The position numbers and the translations under genes are program-made. A stretch of 64,000 bases of DNA from assembly GCF_030296915.1 (NCBI RefSeq), contig NZ_AP028031.1, positions 1,731,501 to 1,795,500 of the forward strand. Reading direction: 5' to 3'. This DNA is from Anaerostipes hadrus ATCC 29173 = JCM 17467. GTDB taxonomy: Bacteria > Bacillota > Clostridia > Lachnospirales > Lachnospiraceae. Shown piece after piece: positions 16,569-26,237 of this stretch. The notes under the pieces were generated by a model. It was not told where the DNA came from, did no database searches, and saw only the letters and a list, made by a program, of their open reading frames with translations. Position 1 is the first letter of the stretch; every line of letters begins with the position of its first letter.

Positions 16569-17582
16569 TTATTTTGCTGCATATAATCCAAAGCTTGCTA
16601 AGTAACCAACGATAACTCGAGGTACCCCAGTGATAAATCTTGAGTACAGTACAGCTGGTACACCAACTTCTACTGTTTCAGGATCTGCTTCTGCAAGTCC
16701 AAGTCCTACTGGAACGAAGTCACAAGCACACTGTGTATTGATTGCAAATAATGCTGGAAGTGCAAGGCTTGGTTCAATGTTTCCTTTACCAATTTCTACA
16801 CCGATCAATGTTCCAACGATCTGAGCAATTACAGCTCCAGGTCCAAGCAGACAGCTTAAGAATGGAATAGAACAAATAAATCCTAAGATTACAAGTCCGA
16901 TGATATTTCCACATAATGGCTGTAATAATTTAGCAAACCAGTTACCGAATCCAGATCCCTGAATGATACCGATCAGCAATGATACGAATCCCATGAATGG
17001 AATGATCGTATGAAGTACTGTGTTTGTAGATTCTTTCGCTGCACTATTGAAAGTAGCAACGACTTTACCAGCTCCCATACCAATTCTCTGGATCAAGCTT
17101 GATTTTGATGAGCTTCCCATTGTTTCAGATACTTTCTTATCTGCGCTGTATTTGAAGTCTTTTTCTTCTTTTGCAGGTGCTGCTTCTGAAATAGGTGCTG
17201 CAGATCCATCTGCCAATGCAATGTTATCATTTTTAACACCAGATACATAAATATCTTCTGTGATATATTTTGCCATTGGTCCAGATTTTCCAACTGGGTT
17301 GATATTGATCGTTGGAATTCTCTTCTGTGGATAAATTCCACAACGAAGTGTTCCACCACAGTCAATGATCACAAGGAAGATCTCTTCTTCTGGAACAGAT
17401 GTCTTAAATCCGTTAACTGGACGGCATCCTGTTAATTCTACGATTTTAGGTAAGATATCAGGTTCTGCTCCACCACCTGTGATATATAATAATACATCTT
17501 TTCCTTCTTTAGGTTCTACTGTTAATGGACCACCAAATCCACCGCTTCCCTGTGTGATCGTAATCGCTCTATATTCTGACAT
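16569..17582 (-). CDS. srlE: PTS glucitol/sorbitol-specific IIBC component
   Basis: 337 residues. The N-terminal IIB domain (about 1-165) has the phosphorylatable Cys in IIDCGGTLRCGIYPQKRIPT. A flexible Ala/Lys linker (about 125-150) leads into a C-terminal membrane domain of about four helices with the conserved NTQCACDFVPVGLGLAEA. Together with SrlA it forms the sorbitol channel and phosphorylates sorbitol to sorbitol 6-phosphate. AGGAGG is 8 nt before ATG 17582. Confidence 0.93.
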   Translation of the reverse strand: MSEYRAITITQGSGGFGGPLTVEPKEGKDVLLYITGGGAEPDILPKIVELTGCRPVNGFKTSVPEEEIFLVIIDCGGTLRCGIYPQKRIPTININPVGKSGPMAKYITEDIYVSGVKNDNIALADGSAAPISEAAPAKEEKDFKYSADKKVSETMGSSSKSSLIQRIGMGAGKVVATFNSAAKESTNTVLHTIIPFMGFVSLLIGIIQGSGFGNWFAKLLQPLCGNIIGLVILGFICSIPFLSCLLGPGAVIAQIVGTLIGVEIGKGNIEPSLALPALFAINTQCACDFVPVGLGLAEADPETVEVGVPAVLYSRFITGVPRVIVGYLASFGLYAAK

Positions 17583-17616
17583 AGTTTTTCCTCCTAATTA
17601 CACTCGTAAATCCATC

Positions 17617-18159
17617 TTATTTCAATTCGTTACTTAATTCGATTCCCTGCTGTTTCATAACCATCTTTGTTGTAAAGTCTGTTACCCATCCTGAGAAGAA
17701 GTTCATAACAAGACCAACTAACATATAACGAAGACCTAATTCTGTCATATCAAATCCAGCTTTCTGAACACCCTGTGCAATTCCAAGGTAAATAAAGATT
17801 TCACCTGGGTTAATATGAGAGAAAATTCCACTGTTTGTATGGCAATGATAAGAAGCTGATGCATAATAGCTTGGTTTCATTCTTTCTGGAAGGAATTTAC
17901 CCATTGATAATCCCATTGGGTTTCCTAACATAAATGCTGAAATAAATGGTAATACTCCATATGCAAGGATTACGTTTCCTGAACATATTTTAGCAAATTT
18001 ATTAACTCTTTCCTGTCCAATCAGGGCGATGATCGTATTCATTAGGATTAACAGTAATAATACCTTTGGTACGATTCCTGACACCCAGCTTATAAATGTT
18101 TCTGCACCTGTATCAAATAATCCCATGAATCCTGATGCACCTTTAATAATGATATTCAT
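17617..18159 (-). CDS. srlA: PTS glucitol/sorbitol-specific IIC component
   Basis: 180-residue membrane protein with about four hydrophobic helices. It carries the family segments GAETFISWVSGIVPKVL, FMLGNPMGLSMGKFLPE and SYHCHTNSGIFSHINPGE. It is the second half of the split sorbitol permease. It follows gutM by 17 nt and has AAAGGAG before ATG 18159. Confidence 0.93.
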   Translation of the reverse strand: MNIIIKGASGFMGLFDTGAETFISWVSGIVPKVLLLLILMNTIIALIGQERVNKFAKICSGNVILAYGVLPFISAFMLGNPMGLSMGKFLPERMKPSYYASASYHCHTNSGIFSHINPGEIFIYLGIAQGVQKAGFDMTELGLRYMLVGLVMNFFSGWVTDFTTKMVMKQQGIELSNELK

Positions 18160-18176
18160 ATAATTCTCCTTTCATT

Positions 18177-18626
18177 TCAGGCTTTTTTCTTATTGACACC
18201 GTAAATCTTGTCTCCAATTCTTGTAAACAGACTCGGCTTTTCTAAGACTTCGCCTCCACTCATAATCGTGTTGTAATTTGAGGAAGCATTAAGCACTGCT
18301 CTTCTTAAGGATACACCGATCGTTGCACAATCATCTTTTTTAATCGTTCCAACATCAATTCCATTAAAGAAATCCCAGTTTTTAAATCGTGCAAGCATTG
18401 TAAATCCTCTCATAAAGCAACCATCTATGATCACTCCATCCTGATCGATCGCAAACATAACGATCGCACCTGCATGAAAACCGCCTTTTGCCTTTCCTAT
18501 GGCAACCCGGCCTTTTTTTCGAAGTTTTGTATAAAATTTATTAAAACTTTTCATCTGCACCATCTGAAATAAAAATTGCAGACAAAATGCTGCAAGCATC
18601 GCCACAGCTATGACCATAAATGACAT
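18177..18626 (-). CDS. gutM: glucitol operon activator (GutM family)
   Basis: 149-residue GutM-like protein with an N-terminal transmembrane helix (MVIAVAMLAAFCLQFLFQ) and conserved KKGRVAIGKAKGGFHAGAIVMF. In E. coli, GutM (SrlM) raises srl operon expression. In Firmicutes the family sits beside a PRD regulator as here, and its mechanism is unclear. AAAAGGAGGAAGACG precedes ATG 18626. The gene lies 18 nt downstream of the regulator. Confidence 0.88.
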   Translation of the reverse strand: MSFMVIAVAMLAAFCLQFLFQMVQMKSFNKFYTKLRKKGRVAIGKAKGGFHAGAIVMFAIDQDGVIIDGCFMRGFTMLARFKNWDFFNGIDVGTIKKDDCATIGVSLRRAVLNASSNYNTIMSGGEVLEKPSLFTRIGDKIYGVNKKKA

Positions 18627-18644
18627 CGTCTTCCTCCTTTTCGC

Positions 18645-20567
18645 TTACTCAAATATATTATTTTCTTCTGCAATATAGAGAAGAAATTCTCTGTAGCTTT
18701 CCATTTTCTGGATCTTAGAAATGACATCCGGTTTCTTGCCAATCGACAAAATATCATCATATAATCGGACAAGTACTGTGTCATCTTCCATTGATTCAGG
18801 AATTCCCAGTAAAATAATGATTCGGATATTTCCGTATTTATCATCTTTTAACATATCTGGAAACACACCCATTGCCAATGTTAATTTTGACAGCATATTC
18901 TTTGTATGTGGAAACGCAATATTCTGGTCAAGAACCATTGTTGAATATTTTTCACGTTCTCTCACTCTCTGGGCAAATCCTGCATCAAGTTCTCCCTGAT
19001 TGGTAAGTGCCCTTGCCATCCGATCAACGTTCTCATCATATGAACTTTCTTGATCCAGAACAAAAAATCTCGTTTCATCTAATAAATTCATAAACAAAGA
19101 ATCTATTCCCTTTCGGATTGTTCGTCCTGCTTCAGAAAGGTATCTCATATTTTCAAATTTACGTTGAATATATTCTCTATCGAATACTTCATCCATAAAA
19201 ATGACCGGGGTTTTCGTATCCATATGTAATTCTGTCGTCGTAACAATATAATCAAAATCATCTTTGCGATTTTCATCGAAGATACCATAGAAAATTTCAA
19301 ATTCCGGTTCTACATCAAAGATTTTCTTTAACTGATTCTCGATCAGACGTCCGATGATCTTTCCAGATCCACAAACGATCGCGATCTTGCATCGTTTCTT
19401 TTCTGGTTCCTGCTCTAATAAAAACACTCCAAAATAAGCAGCCAGAAATCCCATCTCATCTTCTGTCATCTCGATTCCTACACGTTCTTCCAAAACACCT
19501 TTTGCAATCTCCGCCATTTTATAGGCTACACTGTATTTGTTCTTGAAATCATCAACCATCGGATTATAAATATGAAAGCCATATTTTAGCCGGTTGATCA
19601 TAAAAAATACGTGATAGACAAAATCATCAAATAATTCATTTGCTACAACTGTTACATTAAGTTCTGCTTTGATCCGATCTAAAATTTCAATGATAAGATC
19701 TGCAACACCTTCCGAAATACTGATCTTTTGCTCGATCTCTGCTGTATTTGCCGGTGTTCTCATTCCTGCTACAGATATACTTAAAAACAATCGCTCTTCT
19801 TTGGATATCTTATATCCTTTGACCTGTTCAATTTCATTAAGGAACTCATCCACGATCATGTATGCTGAACTTCCATACAGTTCTTCATATTTCGGCTCCA
19901 GCTTTTTAATCGTATGTCCACTTTCCATTCTCTGAATCATCACAACGAAGAATCTGTAAAAGAAACCGAATCCCAGTGCATCCATTGATAATCTTTCCTG
20001 AAAATCATATAGTTTTTCACGAATTATCTGTCCAAGTGGGAAGTTTAAATACAGTTGTTCATAGATATTCTCTAAGATGAACAGGCGAATCTTATACTCA
20101 TCGCCACAAAGAGCCAGTCCTGTATTGGCTTTCCCTTTGATCTTCAGGTCGTATTTCTCAATCACCTTTCTTAATCGGTTCAGATCACCGATCGTTGTTG
20201 TTCTGGCAACCTTCATCTCCTCAGAAAGATCATCCGTTAGATACGGTTCCTCGGCATGCATCAGCTGCCAGAACATATATGCCATTCTTGTATGACTGGA
20301 ATTAAAAAGGTCTTCCTGTTTGTAAATCTTATTGCGGATTTCTGTAAAACCTTTCGGTGCAAACACGATCAGTTTACATGTTCCTTTGTTATTGCTGATA
20401 CATGCGTATCCTCCAAGCAGGCAATTCAATTCCTTAATGTCATTGCGGATCGTTTTTTGCGACACATCAAGCTTTGCCGCGAGGCTTTCTACACTGCAAA
20501 CAGATTGCATTTCGATATTCCTTAAAATAACTGCGGTTCTGTTTTCATTGTTAAAAAGCTGTTTCAT
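18645..20567 (-). CDS. gutR: PRD-domain transcriptional activator of sorbitol genes (GutR-like)
   Basis: 640 residues. An N-terminal HTH region (SLAAKLDVSQKTIRNDIKEL, about 28-50) is followed by a second wing domain and two PTS regulation domains (about 180-290 and 300-400). A IIB-like domain (KIAIVCGSGKIIGRLIE, about 410) and a C-terminal IIA-Fru-like domain with the phospho-His motif NIAFPHTKN complete it. This is the layout of BglG/MtlR-type activators controlled by PTS phosphorylation. Position between the sorbitol-6-phosphate dehydrogenase and gutM supports a sorbitol role. Confidence 0.88.
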   Translation of the reverse strand: MKQLFNNENRTAVILRNIEMQSVCSVESLAAKLDVSQKTIRNDIKELNCLLGGYACISNNKGTCKLIVFAPKGFTEIRNKIYKQEDLFNSSHTRMAYMFWQLMHAEEPYLTDDLSEEMKVARTTTIGDLNRLRKVIEKYDLKIKGKANTGLALCGDEYKIRLFILENIYEQLYLNFPLGQIIREKLYDFQERLSMDALGFGFFYRFFVVMIQRMESGHTIKKLEPKYEELYGSSAYMIVDEFLNEIEQVKGYKISKEERLFLSISVAGMRTPANTAEIEQKISISEGVADLIIEILDRIKAELNVTVVANELFDDFVYHVFFMINRLKYGFHIYNPMVDDFKNKYSVAYKMAEIAKGVLEERVGIEMTEDEMGFLAAYFGVFLLEQEPEKKRCKIAIVCGSGKIIGRLIENQLKKIFDVEPEFEIFYGIFDENRKDDFDYIVTTTELHMDTKTPVIFMDEVFDREYIQRKFENMRYLSEAGRTIRKGIDSLFMNLLDETRFFVLDQESSYDENVDRMARALTNQGELDAGFAQRVREREKYSTMVLDQNIAFPHTKNMLSKLTLAMGVFPDMLKDDKYGNIRIIILLGIPESMEDDTVLVRLYDDILSIGKKPDVISKIQKMESYREFLLYIAEENNIFE

Positions 20568-20604
20568 ATTGATCCTCTTTTCTATTGATACAGGTTAATT
20601 GTTT

Positions 20605-21420
20605 TTAACCTCTTGTTTTTCCTCCTGCTACGTTCACTGTAACTCCATGAACATAAGAAGCTCTCTGACTTGCAAGATATACACACATATCTGCAACTTC
20701 TGATAATTTACCAGATCTTCCTAGTGGAATTGTAGATGTTTTAGAATATCCAGCTCTTAAGTCATCTACTGTGATTCCTCTTGTATATGCTAATGCTGAT
20801 TCATAAGCAATTGTACGAAGTCCTGTAGCTTCCATGATTCCAGGTGCTACTCCGACAACTCTGACTCCCTGTTTTCCAAGTTCTTTTGCCCAAGATCTTG
20901 TCAAAGAGTTTACAGCGTTCTTTGTTGCTGCGTAAACGCTCTGTCCTTCAGATCCTTCCAGACCACTTTCAGAAGACATGTTAATGATAACTCCTTCACC
21001 TTTTTCAACAAGCACACGACCAACAGCCTGTGCACAGAAGAATACACCTTTTAAGTTTACATTGCAAACTTTATCCCATACTGCTTCATCTAATTCGTAC
21101 TGTCCTTTTGGATCTTTTGGATCTACTAACAAACGAGGGATGTTGATTCCGGCATTGTTTACTAATACGTCGATCGTTCCGAATGTTTCTTTGGCTTTTT
21201 CTACCATTGCTTCAACATCTGCTACTTTTGTAACATCTGTTTTCACATACAGTAATTTTCCTGCTGCTTCGTCCATCTCTGGTGCTTCAGGTGCCATATC
21301 AGAAATGACTACGTTAGATCCTGCATTTAAGAATCCCTGTGCAACTGCTTTTCCGATTCCAGATGCTCCACCAGTTACGATGACTGTTTTTCCTTCAAGA
21401 TTTAACCAAGATTCGCTCAT
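20605..21420 (-). CDS. srlD: sorbitol-6-phosphate 2-dehydrogenase (SDR family)
   Basis: 271-residue classical short-chain dehydrogenase. Cofactor motif TGGASGIGKAVAQG, NNAG motif, catalytic Ser in NMSSESG and YAATK as the YxxxK pair. It would oxidise sorbitol 6-phosphate to fructose 6-phosphate. The substrate assignment rests on being the first gene of the sorbitol PTS operon; the fold alone cannot prove it. AAAGGAGG is 8 nt upstream of ATG 21420. Confidence 0.85.
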   Translation of the reverse strand: MSESWLNLEGKTVIVTGGASGIGKAVAQGFLNAGSNVVISDMAPEAPEMDEAAGKLLYVKTDVTKVADVEAMVEKAKETFGTIDVLVNNAGINIPRLLVDPKDPKGQYELDEAVWDKVCNVNLKGVFFCAQAVGRVLVEKGEGVIINMSSESGLEGSEGQSVYAATKNAVNSLTRSWAKELGKQGVRVVGVAPGIMEATGLRTIAYESALAYTRGITVDDLRAGYSKTSTIPLGRSGKLSEVADMCVYLASQRASYVHGVTVNVAGGKTRG

Positions 21421-21463
21421 TATAATCCTCCTTTGAATCTGTGTTTCTTTGCTTCATGAGTTC

Positions 21464-21492
21464 ATTATATAGAGCGTCAAGGAAAAATTTAA
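21464..21492 (-). promoter_or_regulatory. probable activator-dependent promoter of the sorbitol operon
   Basis: Perfect TATAAT (21469-21464) but a poor -35 (TTAAAT, 17-bp spacing), which fits a promoter needing a PRD activator. I see no clear cre or GutR operator. Confidence 0.4.
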
Positions 21493-21531
21493 TTCTTTCA
21501 TTTTCCATCGTGAAGAAATTTTGTGGACTTA

Positions 21532-22731
21532 TTACAAAAAATGGCTTAAAATCAAGAAATATTGAGTGGAAATTTTTTTAATCTGTGTCAAAAAATCTGC
21601 CTTATTTATTGTTTCTTGTGCCAGGATCTTTTCTTTATGGATCATAATATTACCTTTGCTATATTGAATCTCACCAATCTTCTGTCCTTTCTTCACTGGT
21701 GCTTTCACAGAATCTATCTTGATCTTTTTCACGATCTTTCCCTTCTGTGTTTTAATATCGATCAGATCAGCAGTCACCTTTTCTTGGCAGGATACTTCTG
21801 ATCTCTGACCCTTTTGTACTGGAATCCTTCCGATTTCTTTTCTTGTAGTTTCGCTGTGTATCCGCTGGCAATTTGAAAATCCATAGTCCAAAAGAGTTCT
21901 TGCATCTTTAATCCTTGCTTTAGAGCTTTCACACCCCATCACTACCGCAATCATATGAATCTTATTTCTTGTTGCAGTTGCACTTAGACAAAATCCTGCT
22001 TCCCCTGTACTTCCAGTCTTCATTCCTGTACATCCATGGTACTGACGGATCAGTTTGTTTGTGTTACTTAAACCAAATTCTTTCTCACCTTTTTTCGTTT
22101 TATGTATGATCGTATCCATCCAGATCTTTGTATATTTAAAAACTTCTGGATATCTTTGTGCAAGTTCTCTCGTCATCAACGCAATATCATATGCACTTGT
22201 CACATGTCCTTTTGCATCAAGCCCACAGGCATTTTGAAATGTCGTATGTTTCATTCCAAGCTCTCTGGCTTTTTTGTTCATCCTTGATACGAACGCTTCC
22301 TCACTTCCGCAGACATGCTCTGCCAATGCAACAACCGCATCATTCGCACTTGAGATCACAACACATTTGATCAATGTTTGTACCTGCTGCTTCTCTCCTG
22401 TTTCTAAAAACACCTGAGAGCCACCCATAGATGCTGCATGTTCACTGACTGTAACCGTATCTGTAAGTTTGATCTTACCTTGCTTTAAGTCTTCAAAAAT
22501 AAGCAGCAAGGACATTATTTTCGTTACACTGGCTGGTGCAAGTTCTTTATCCTTATCTTTCGCAAATAAGATTTCCTTGCTTTCCTGTTCCATAACTACT
22601 GCTGATTTTGCTGAAAGATCAAGTACTGGTGCTGCTGTTTCTAAAAATCTTGCCTCTCTTGCCATGACTGGACAATGAAAGCTTTGAACGAGTATTGCTG
22701 CAACGAGCAGTATCTCTTTCCATTTCTGCAT
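21532..22731 (-). CDS. D-alanyl-D-alanine carboxypeptidase (PBP5/DacF type)
   Basis: 399-residue exported serine carboxypeptidase that trims the terminal D-Ala of peptidoglycan stem peptides. It has a signal peptide (ILLVAAILVQSFHCPVMA), the SxxK motif in APASVTKIM, the SxN motif in SSANDAV and the KTG motif in GMKTGSTGEAGF. A C-terminal beta domain (about 290-370) follows, ending in a hydrophobic tail that may attach to the membrane. GAGGTGG lies close to ATG 22731. No terminator hairpin is visible after it. Confidence 0.9.
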   Translation of the reverse strand: MQKWKEILLVAAILVQSFHCPVMAREARFLETAAPVLDLSAKSAVVMEQESKEILFAKDKDKELAPASVTKIMSLLLIFEDLKQGKIKLTDTVTVSEHAASMGGSQVFLETGEKQQVQTLIKCVVISSANDAVVALAEHVCGSEEAFVSRMNKKARELGMKHTTFQNACGLDAKGHVTSAYDIALMTRELAQRYPEVFKYTKIWMDTIIHKTKKGEKEFGLSNTNKLIRQYHGCTGMKTGSTGEAGFCLSATATRNKIHMIAVVMGCESSKARIKDARTLLDYGFSNCQRIHSETTRKEIGRIPVQKGQRSEVSCQEKVTADLIDIKTQKGKIVKKIKIDSVKAPVKKGQKIGEIQYSKGNIMIHKEKILAQETINKADFLTQIKKISTQYFLILSHFL

Positions 22732-22814
22732 GCATCCACCTCAAACCTGTTTGTTATAGTTTAGTGGCAGATACTTAGATTTATACATAATTTCTTTGCA
22801 GTATATGTTTTTTT

Positions 22815-22859
22815 AAAAAAGAAAACCAGAAATATCTTCTGATCATATCTCTGATTTTC
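22815..22859 (-). terminator. terminator of the Nudix gene
   Basis: A 15-bp RNA stem with two G-U pairs (22821-22835 with 22845-22859), followed by a minus-strand T6 run. Confidence 0.82.
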
Positions 22860-22865
22860 CTTCAT

Positions 22866-23315
22866 TTATCTTGTTTTCTTACCCCAACGATTCGCAGATC
22901 TCAACTTTTTATATTCATCATATGCTTGTTTTAAGATCTCTTTCTCATTAGGAAATTTCAATAAGTGGTAAGCCTCGTGAAATTTGTAATACCCTGAGTC
23001 TACAAAAAACTCTTCCTTCTGAGGTTTTGAGTGATAGTTCTCGGATTCCATCAAGTACCAGTGTACACTCTTTATGATCTGTTCATGAAATGAATAGAAA
23101 GAATATTCACTTTTCCCTACATACTTGATAATTGATGCGTCCGCGTCTGTCTCTTCCTTTACCTCACGAAGTGCTGTCTGCTCGTGAGTCTCTCCTTGCT
23201 CAACAGTACCTTTCGGAAGTACCCAGCCATCATATCGGTTCTTATAACTTTTGTATAACAGCAAAATCTTTCCTCTAAATATTACGACACCACCACAGCT
23301 CGTTGCTTTTGTCAC
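22866..23315 (-). CDS. Nudix hydrolase
   Basis: 149-residue Nudix protein. The Nudix box is complete: G-x5-E-x7-REVKEETD, starting at GTVEQGE, with the preceding DGWVLPKG typical of diadenosine/polyphosphate-type hydrolases. The substrate is unknown. It uses a GTG start at 23315 with AGGAGG about 9 nt upstream. It has its own promoter and terminator, so it is a single-gene unit. Confidence 0.85.
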   Translation of the reverse strand: MTKATSCGGVVIFRGKILLLYKSYKNRYDGWVLPKGTVEQGETHEQTALREVKEETDADASIIKYVGKSEYSFYSFHEQIIKSVHWYLMESENYHSKPQKEEFFVDSGYYKFHEAYHLLKFPNEKEILKQAYDEYKKLRSANRWGKKTR

Positions 23316-23382
23316 CAGTTACAACCTCCTGTCTCTTAAACGATCTTATTCGCCTAAGTATGTGTGTCTTTCTCTGACAAAT

Positions 23383-23411
23383 ATTATACATGGATTGTGA
23401 ACTGATTTCAA
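23383..23411 (-). promoter_or_regulatory. promoter of the Nudix gene
   Basis: TTGAAA (23411-23406), 17-bp spacer and TATAAT (23388-23383). Confidence 0.8.
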
Positions 23412-23440
23412 CTGCTATCTGTTTTACTCTTTTGAAAATA

Positions 23441-24922
23441 TCAATCTAAAAATGCATGAAATACTTTATCTGCGATCGGTGCCGCAACTCGTCCTCCAGA
23501 GTCTCCACCCTCTACAAGAACACTGACTACGATCTTCTTCCCGCCTCTTTCGGCACATCCGATAAACCATGCGTGGGAATCTTTCGCGCTGTTATATTCT
23601 GCTGATCCTGTCTTTCCATATACATTATAGTGTGAAGAATAAGCTCTTGTTCCAGTTCCCTTTGTGACAACTTTTCTCAACATTTTCTTTAATGTCTCAC
23701 ATTCCGATGCCTCTAAAGGTTCTGATAGTTTTGATGCTTTTGTTTCCTTGATCACTCCACCGTCGATATTTTTGACATTCTCTACCAGATATGGCTGCAT
23801 CACAACTCCATCATTGGCGATCGCAGACATGACCATCGCATTTTCAAGTGGTGTGATCAAAGTCTGACCTTGTCCGATCGAAGTGTGTGCCATCTCATTA
23901 GTTCCTGATTTCTTATCAAGAACAAAACGACTGCTGTTTGCAAGAAGATTGATCGGAACTTTCGAATTATACATCAGATCTCCTGCAAGACTTGCGAGTT
24001 TTCCTTTGTTGATCTCTTCTGACATATGCACAAACGCACAGTTACAGGATTTTTCGATTGCCTGTTCAAGATTCACCGTTCCATGTGCTTCTCCTCCATA
24101 ACAATGAATCTTTAAAGTTCCAACCGTTGTATATCCAGTACAATGGTATTTGAAATTCTTATATGTGTTTTTATGTTCTCTCATATATTCTAATGCCGTC
24201 ACAACTTTAAATGTTGATCCTGGCGGATATAATCCTTGCGTTGCACGGTTTAACAACAAAGAATTCTTGCTTGTATTTAATTCTGTCCAGTTTTCTTTGA
24301 CGTAAGCTGGTCTGTAATCTGGTTTGGATACCATTGCGTAGATCTTTCCTGTCTCTGGATCCATCGCAACAACCGCTCCCTTTTGTCCCTGCAAAGCATA
24401 ATATGCTGCTTTCTGAACTTTGGTATTTAATGTTGTGTATACATTATCCCCTATACTTTTCTCACCTTTTAAGCTGCTTGTGATCTGTGTCATCAAGTTC
24501 GCATCCGATTTTAATAGATCAAAGTTACATACAGATTCCAGTCCTGACTTTCCTTTATCGTTATATCCTACAACATGTGCAAACATTCTGCCATAAGGAT
24601 AATCTCTGATCTCTGATCCATTTTCAGTAAGTGTCTGTGCCAGCACTTTTCCATCACTACTGATGATCTTTCCTCGTACTACTTTCTCTGCCATAGACTG
24701 TAATCTCCGGTTATGCGCATTCGTGATCACATTTTTACTATCTACCTCAACAAAATGTGCAATATAAGCGATCAATGCCAAAAATGATACAACAAATATA
24801 TAAGTAATCTGCAGAATCTGGCGATTTGCTCTTTTTTTCTTTTTCTTCTTTATCTTACTGATTCTTTCGGTTGTTTTGTCTTGTATATTGTTTTTCTGAT
24901 TCTTGTGCCTTAATATGCTCAT
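23441..24922 (-). CDS. penicillin-binding protein, transpeptidase (PbpA/FtsI-like)
   Basis: 493 residues. A short Lys-rich cytoplasmic tail and one transmembrane helix (about 38-60) precede a small dimerisation region and a transpeptidase domain. The SxxK motif is PPGSTFKVV, SxN is KSCNCAF and KTG is YGKTGSAE. It is shorter than typical class B PBPs, like the PbpA partners of FtsW/RodA. ATG 24922 has GAGGAAGA at a good distance and lies inside the 3' end of the rodA-like gene (68-nt overlap), which implies coupled translation. It crosslinks peptidoglycan at the outer membrane face. Confidence 0.9.
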   Translation of the reverse strand: MSILRHKNQKNNIQDKTTERISKIKKKKKKRANRQILQITYIFVVSFLALIAYIAHFVEVDSKNVITNAHNRRLQSMAEKVVRGKIISSDGKVLAQTLTENGSEIRDYPYGRMFAHVVGYNDKGKSGLESVCNFDLLKSDANLMTQITSSLKGEKSIGDNVYTTLNTKVQKAAYYALQGQKGAVVAMDPETGKIYAMVSKPDYRPAYVKENWTELNTSKNSLLLNRATQGLYPPGSTFKVVTALEYMREHKNTYKNFKYHCTGYTTVGTLKIHCYGGEAHGTVNLEQAIEKSCNCAFVHMSEEINKGKLASLAGDLMYNSKVPINLLANSSRFVLDKKSGTNEMAHTSIGQGQTLITPLENAMVMSAIANDGVVMQPYLVENVKNIDGGVIKETKASKLSEPLEASECETLKKMLRKVVTKGTGTRAYSSHYNVYGKTGSAEYNSAKDSHAWFIGCAERGGKKIVVSVLVEGGDSGGRVAAPIADKVFHAFLD

Positions 24923-26231
24923 ATTCTTCTTCCTCGCTATCTGCTAACATATGTAATCCTTGTATGATATTAAAAATGATCAAAGTACTGATCACAGAGG
25001 TTCCTCCATAACTTACGAGTGGAATCGTAACTCCAGTGGATGGAATGAATTTTGTCACACCACCGATACTTAAGAATACCTGGAATAAGAAACAAACTCC
25101 GAATCCAAGGCATAACAATTTGTTAAACAATTTTCTGCTTCTTGTGGAAATATCCATAAAGAGGATAAAACTGCTCATTAAAACAAAGATCAGGCAGATT
25201 CCAAAGATCACACCAAATTCTTCACAGATCACAGAAAAGACAAAGTCTGATTCCCTGACCGGAATATCAAACGGCCGTCCGTTTCCAAGCCCCATTCCAA
25301 ACCAGCTTCCAGTTCCAATAGCAAATAAGGATTGACAGACCTGAAGTCCTCTTCCTTCGATCATGGAAAACGGATCTTTCCATACCGCTACACGGATCTG
25401 TACATGAGTAAAAATCTTATCTGCGATAATAGCAGCCACAGATCCTGCTGCCAAACCGCCAAATAAGTAACTTGCTTTTGCGGTTGCAACATAAAGCATC
25501 ATCAGATAGATCACAAAATAAAGCAACGCTCCGCCTAAGTCCTTCTCAACAACAAGCACTAATACATAAAGTGCTGCGATCACTGTGATCTTTACCAGAT
25601 CTTTAAATTCCTTTGCCTTAGAAAGCAGTGCTGCAACAAAGAACACAAAGATGATCTTTACAAATTCAGAAGGCTGAAATTTAAGTCCCGCAATGCTGAC
25701 CCAGTTATACGCCCCATACTTGTTGATACCAAACACGAATACTGTAGACAACAGTAAAAATCCTGCCACTGCATAAAGCCATCCAAATTTATTCCAGATC
25801 GTGATCTTATGCATCATCAATGGAATAAAACTTGTCACGATCACACTTCCTGCCGCGATCGCAAACTGTTTCATTGCCAGATCAAATGATAATCTTGTTA
25901 AGATCACAAACCCAACTCCTAACAAAAAACAGGTGTTATTGATCAGCGGTCTTGAACATCTTTTATAGATTCTCGGAAATACGATCATCAAAATCTCGAA
26001 AAAGATCACTTGTGCCGCAAAAAAGATCAAGATCTTTAATTCAAATTCCTGCAAAAACAGTACTGTGTAACATAAGAATAAAAATACAAACATATAGATG
26101 ACCTGATTGTCTAACAGGTCTTCCTTTCTATCTCTATTCTTTGGACGAAATACTGTATAACATGACAGTGTATAGATCAGACACATAATGATGATCAGAT
26201 ATTTTGCTATCGTAGTAATAATGTCTATCAT
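24855..26231 (-). CDS. FtsW/RodA/SpoVE family glycosyltransferase
   Basis: 458-residue polytopic SEDS protein of about ten helices. Family motifs include KFQPSEFVKIIFVFFVAALLS, EKDLGGALLYFVIYL and PFDIPVRESDFVFSVICEEFG, and near the C-terminus GVTIPLVSYGGTSV. It polymerises lipid II together with its cognate PBP, here the overlapping downstream gene. The C-terminal cytoplasmic tail is acidic then basic. The ribosome-binding site is weak and distant, which suggests coupling to the U32 gene 6 nt upstream. Confidence 0.92.
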   Translation of the reverse strand: MIDIITTIAKYLIIIMCLIYTLSCYTVFRPKNRDRKEDLLDNQVIYMFVFLFLCYTVLFLQEFELKILIFFAAQVIFFEILMIVFPRIYKRCSRPLINNTCFLLGVGFVILTRLSFDLAMKQFAIAAGSVIVTSFIPLMMHKITIWNKFGWLYAVAGFLLLSTVFVFGINKYGAYNWVSIAGLKFQPSEFVKIIFVFFVAALLSKAKEFKDLVKITVIAALYVLVLVVEKDLGGALLYFVIYLMMLYVATAKASYLFGGLAAGSVAAIIADKIFTHVQIRVAVWKDPFSMIEGRGLQVCQSLFAIGTGSWFGMGLGNGRPFDIPVRESDFVFSVICEEFGVIFGICLIFVLMSSFILFMDISTRSRKLFNKLLCLGFGVCFLFQVFLSIGGVTKFIPSTGVTIPLVSYGGTSVISTLIIFNIIQGLHMLADSEEEEYEHIKAQESEKQYTRQNNRKNQ

Positions 26232-26237
26232 ATGGTT

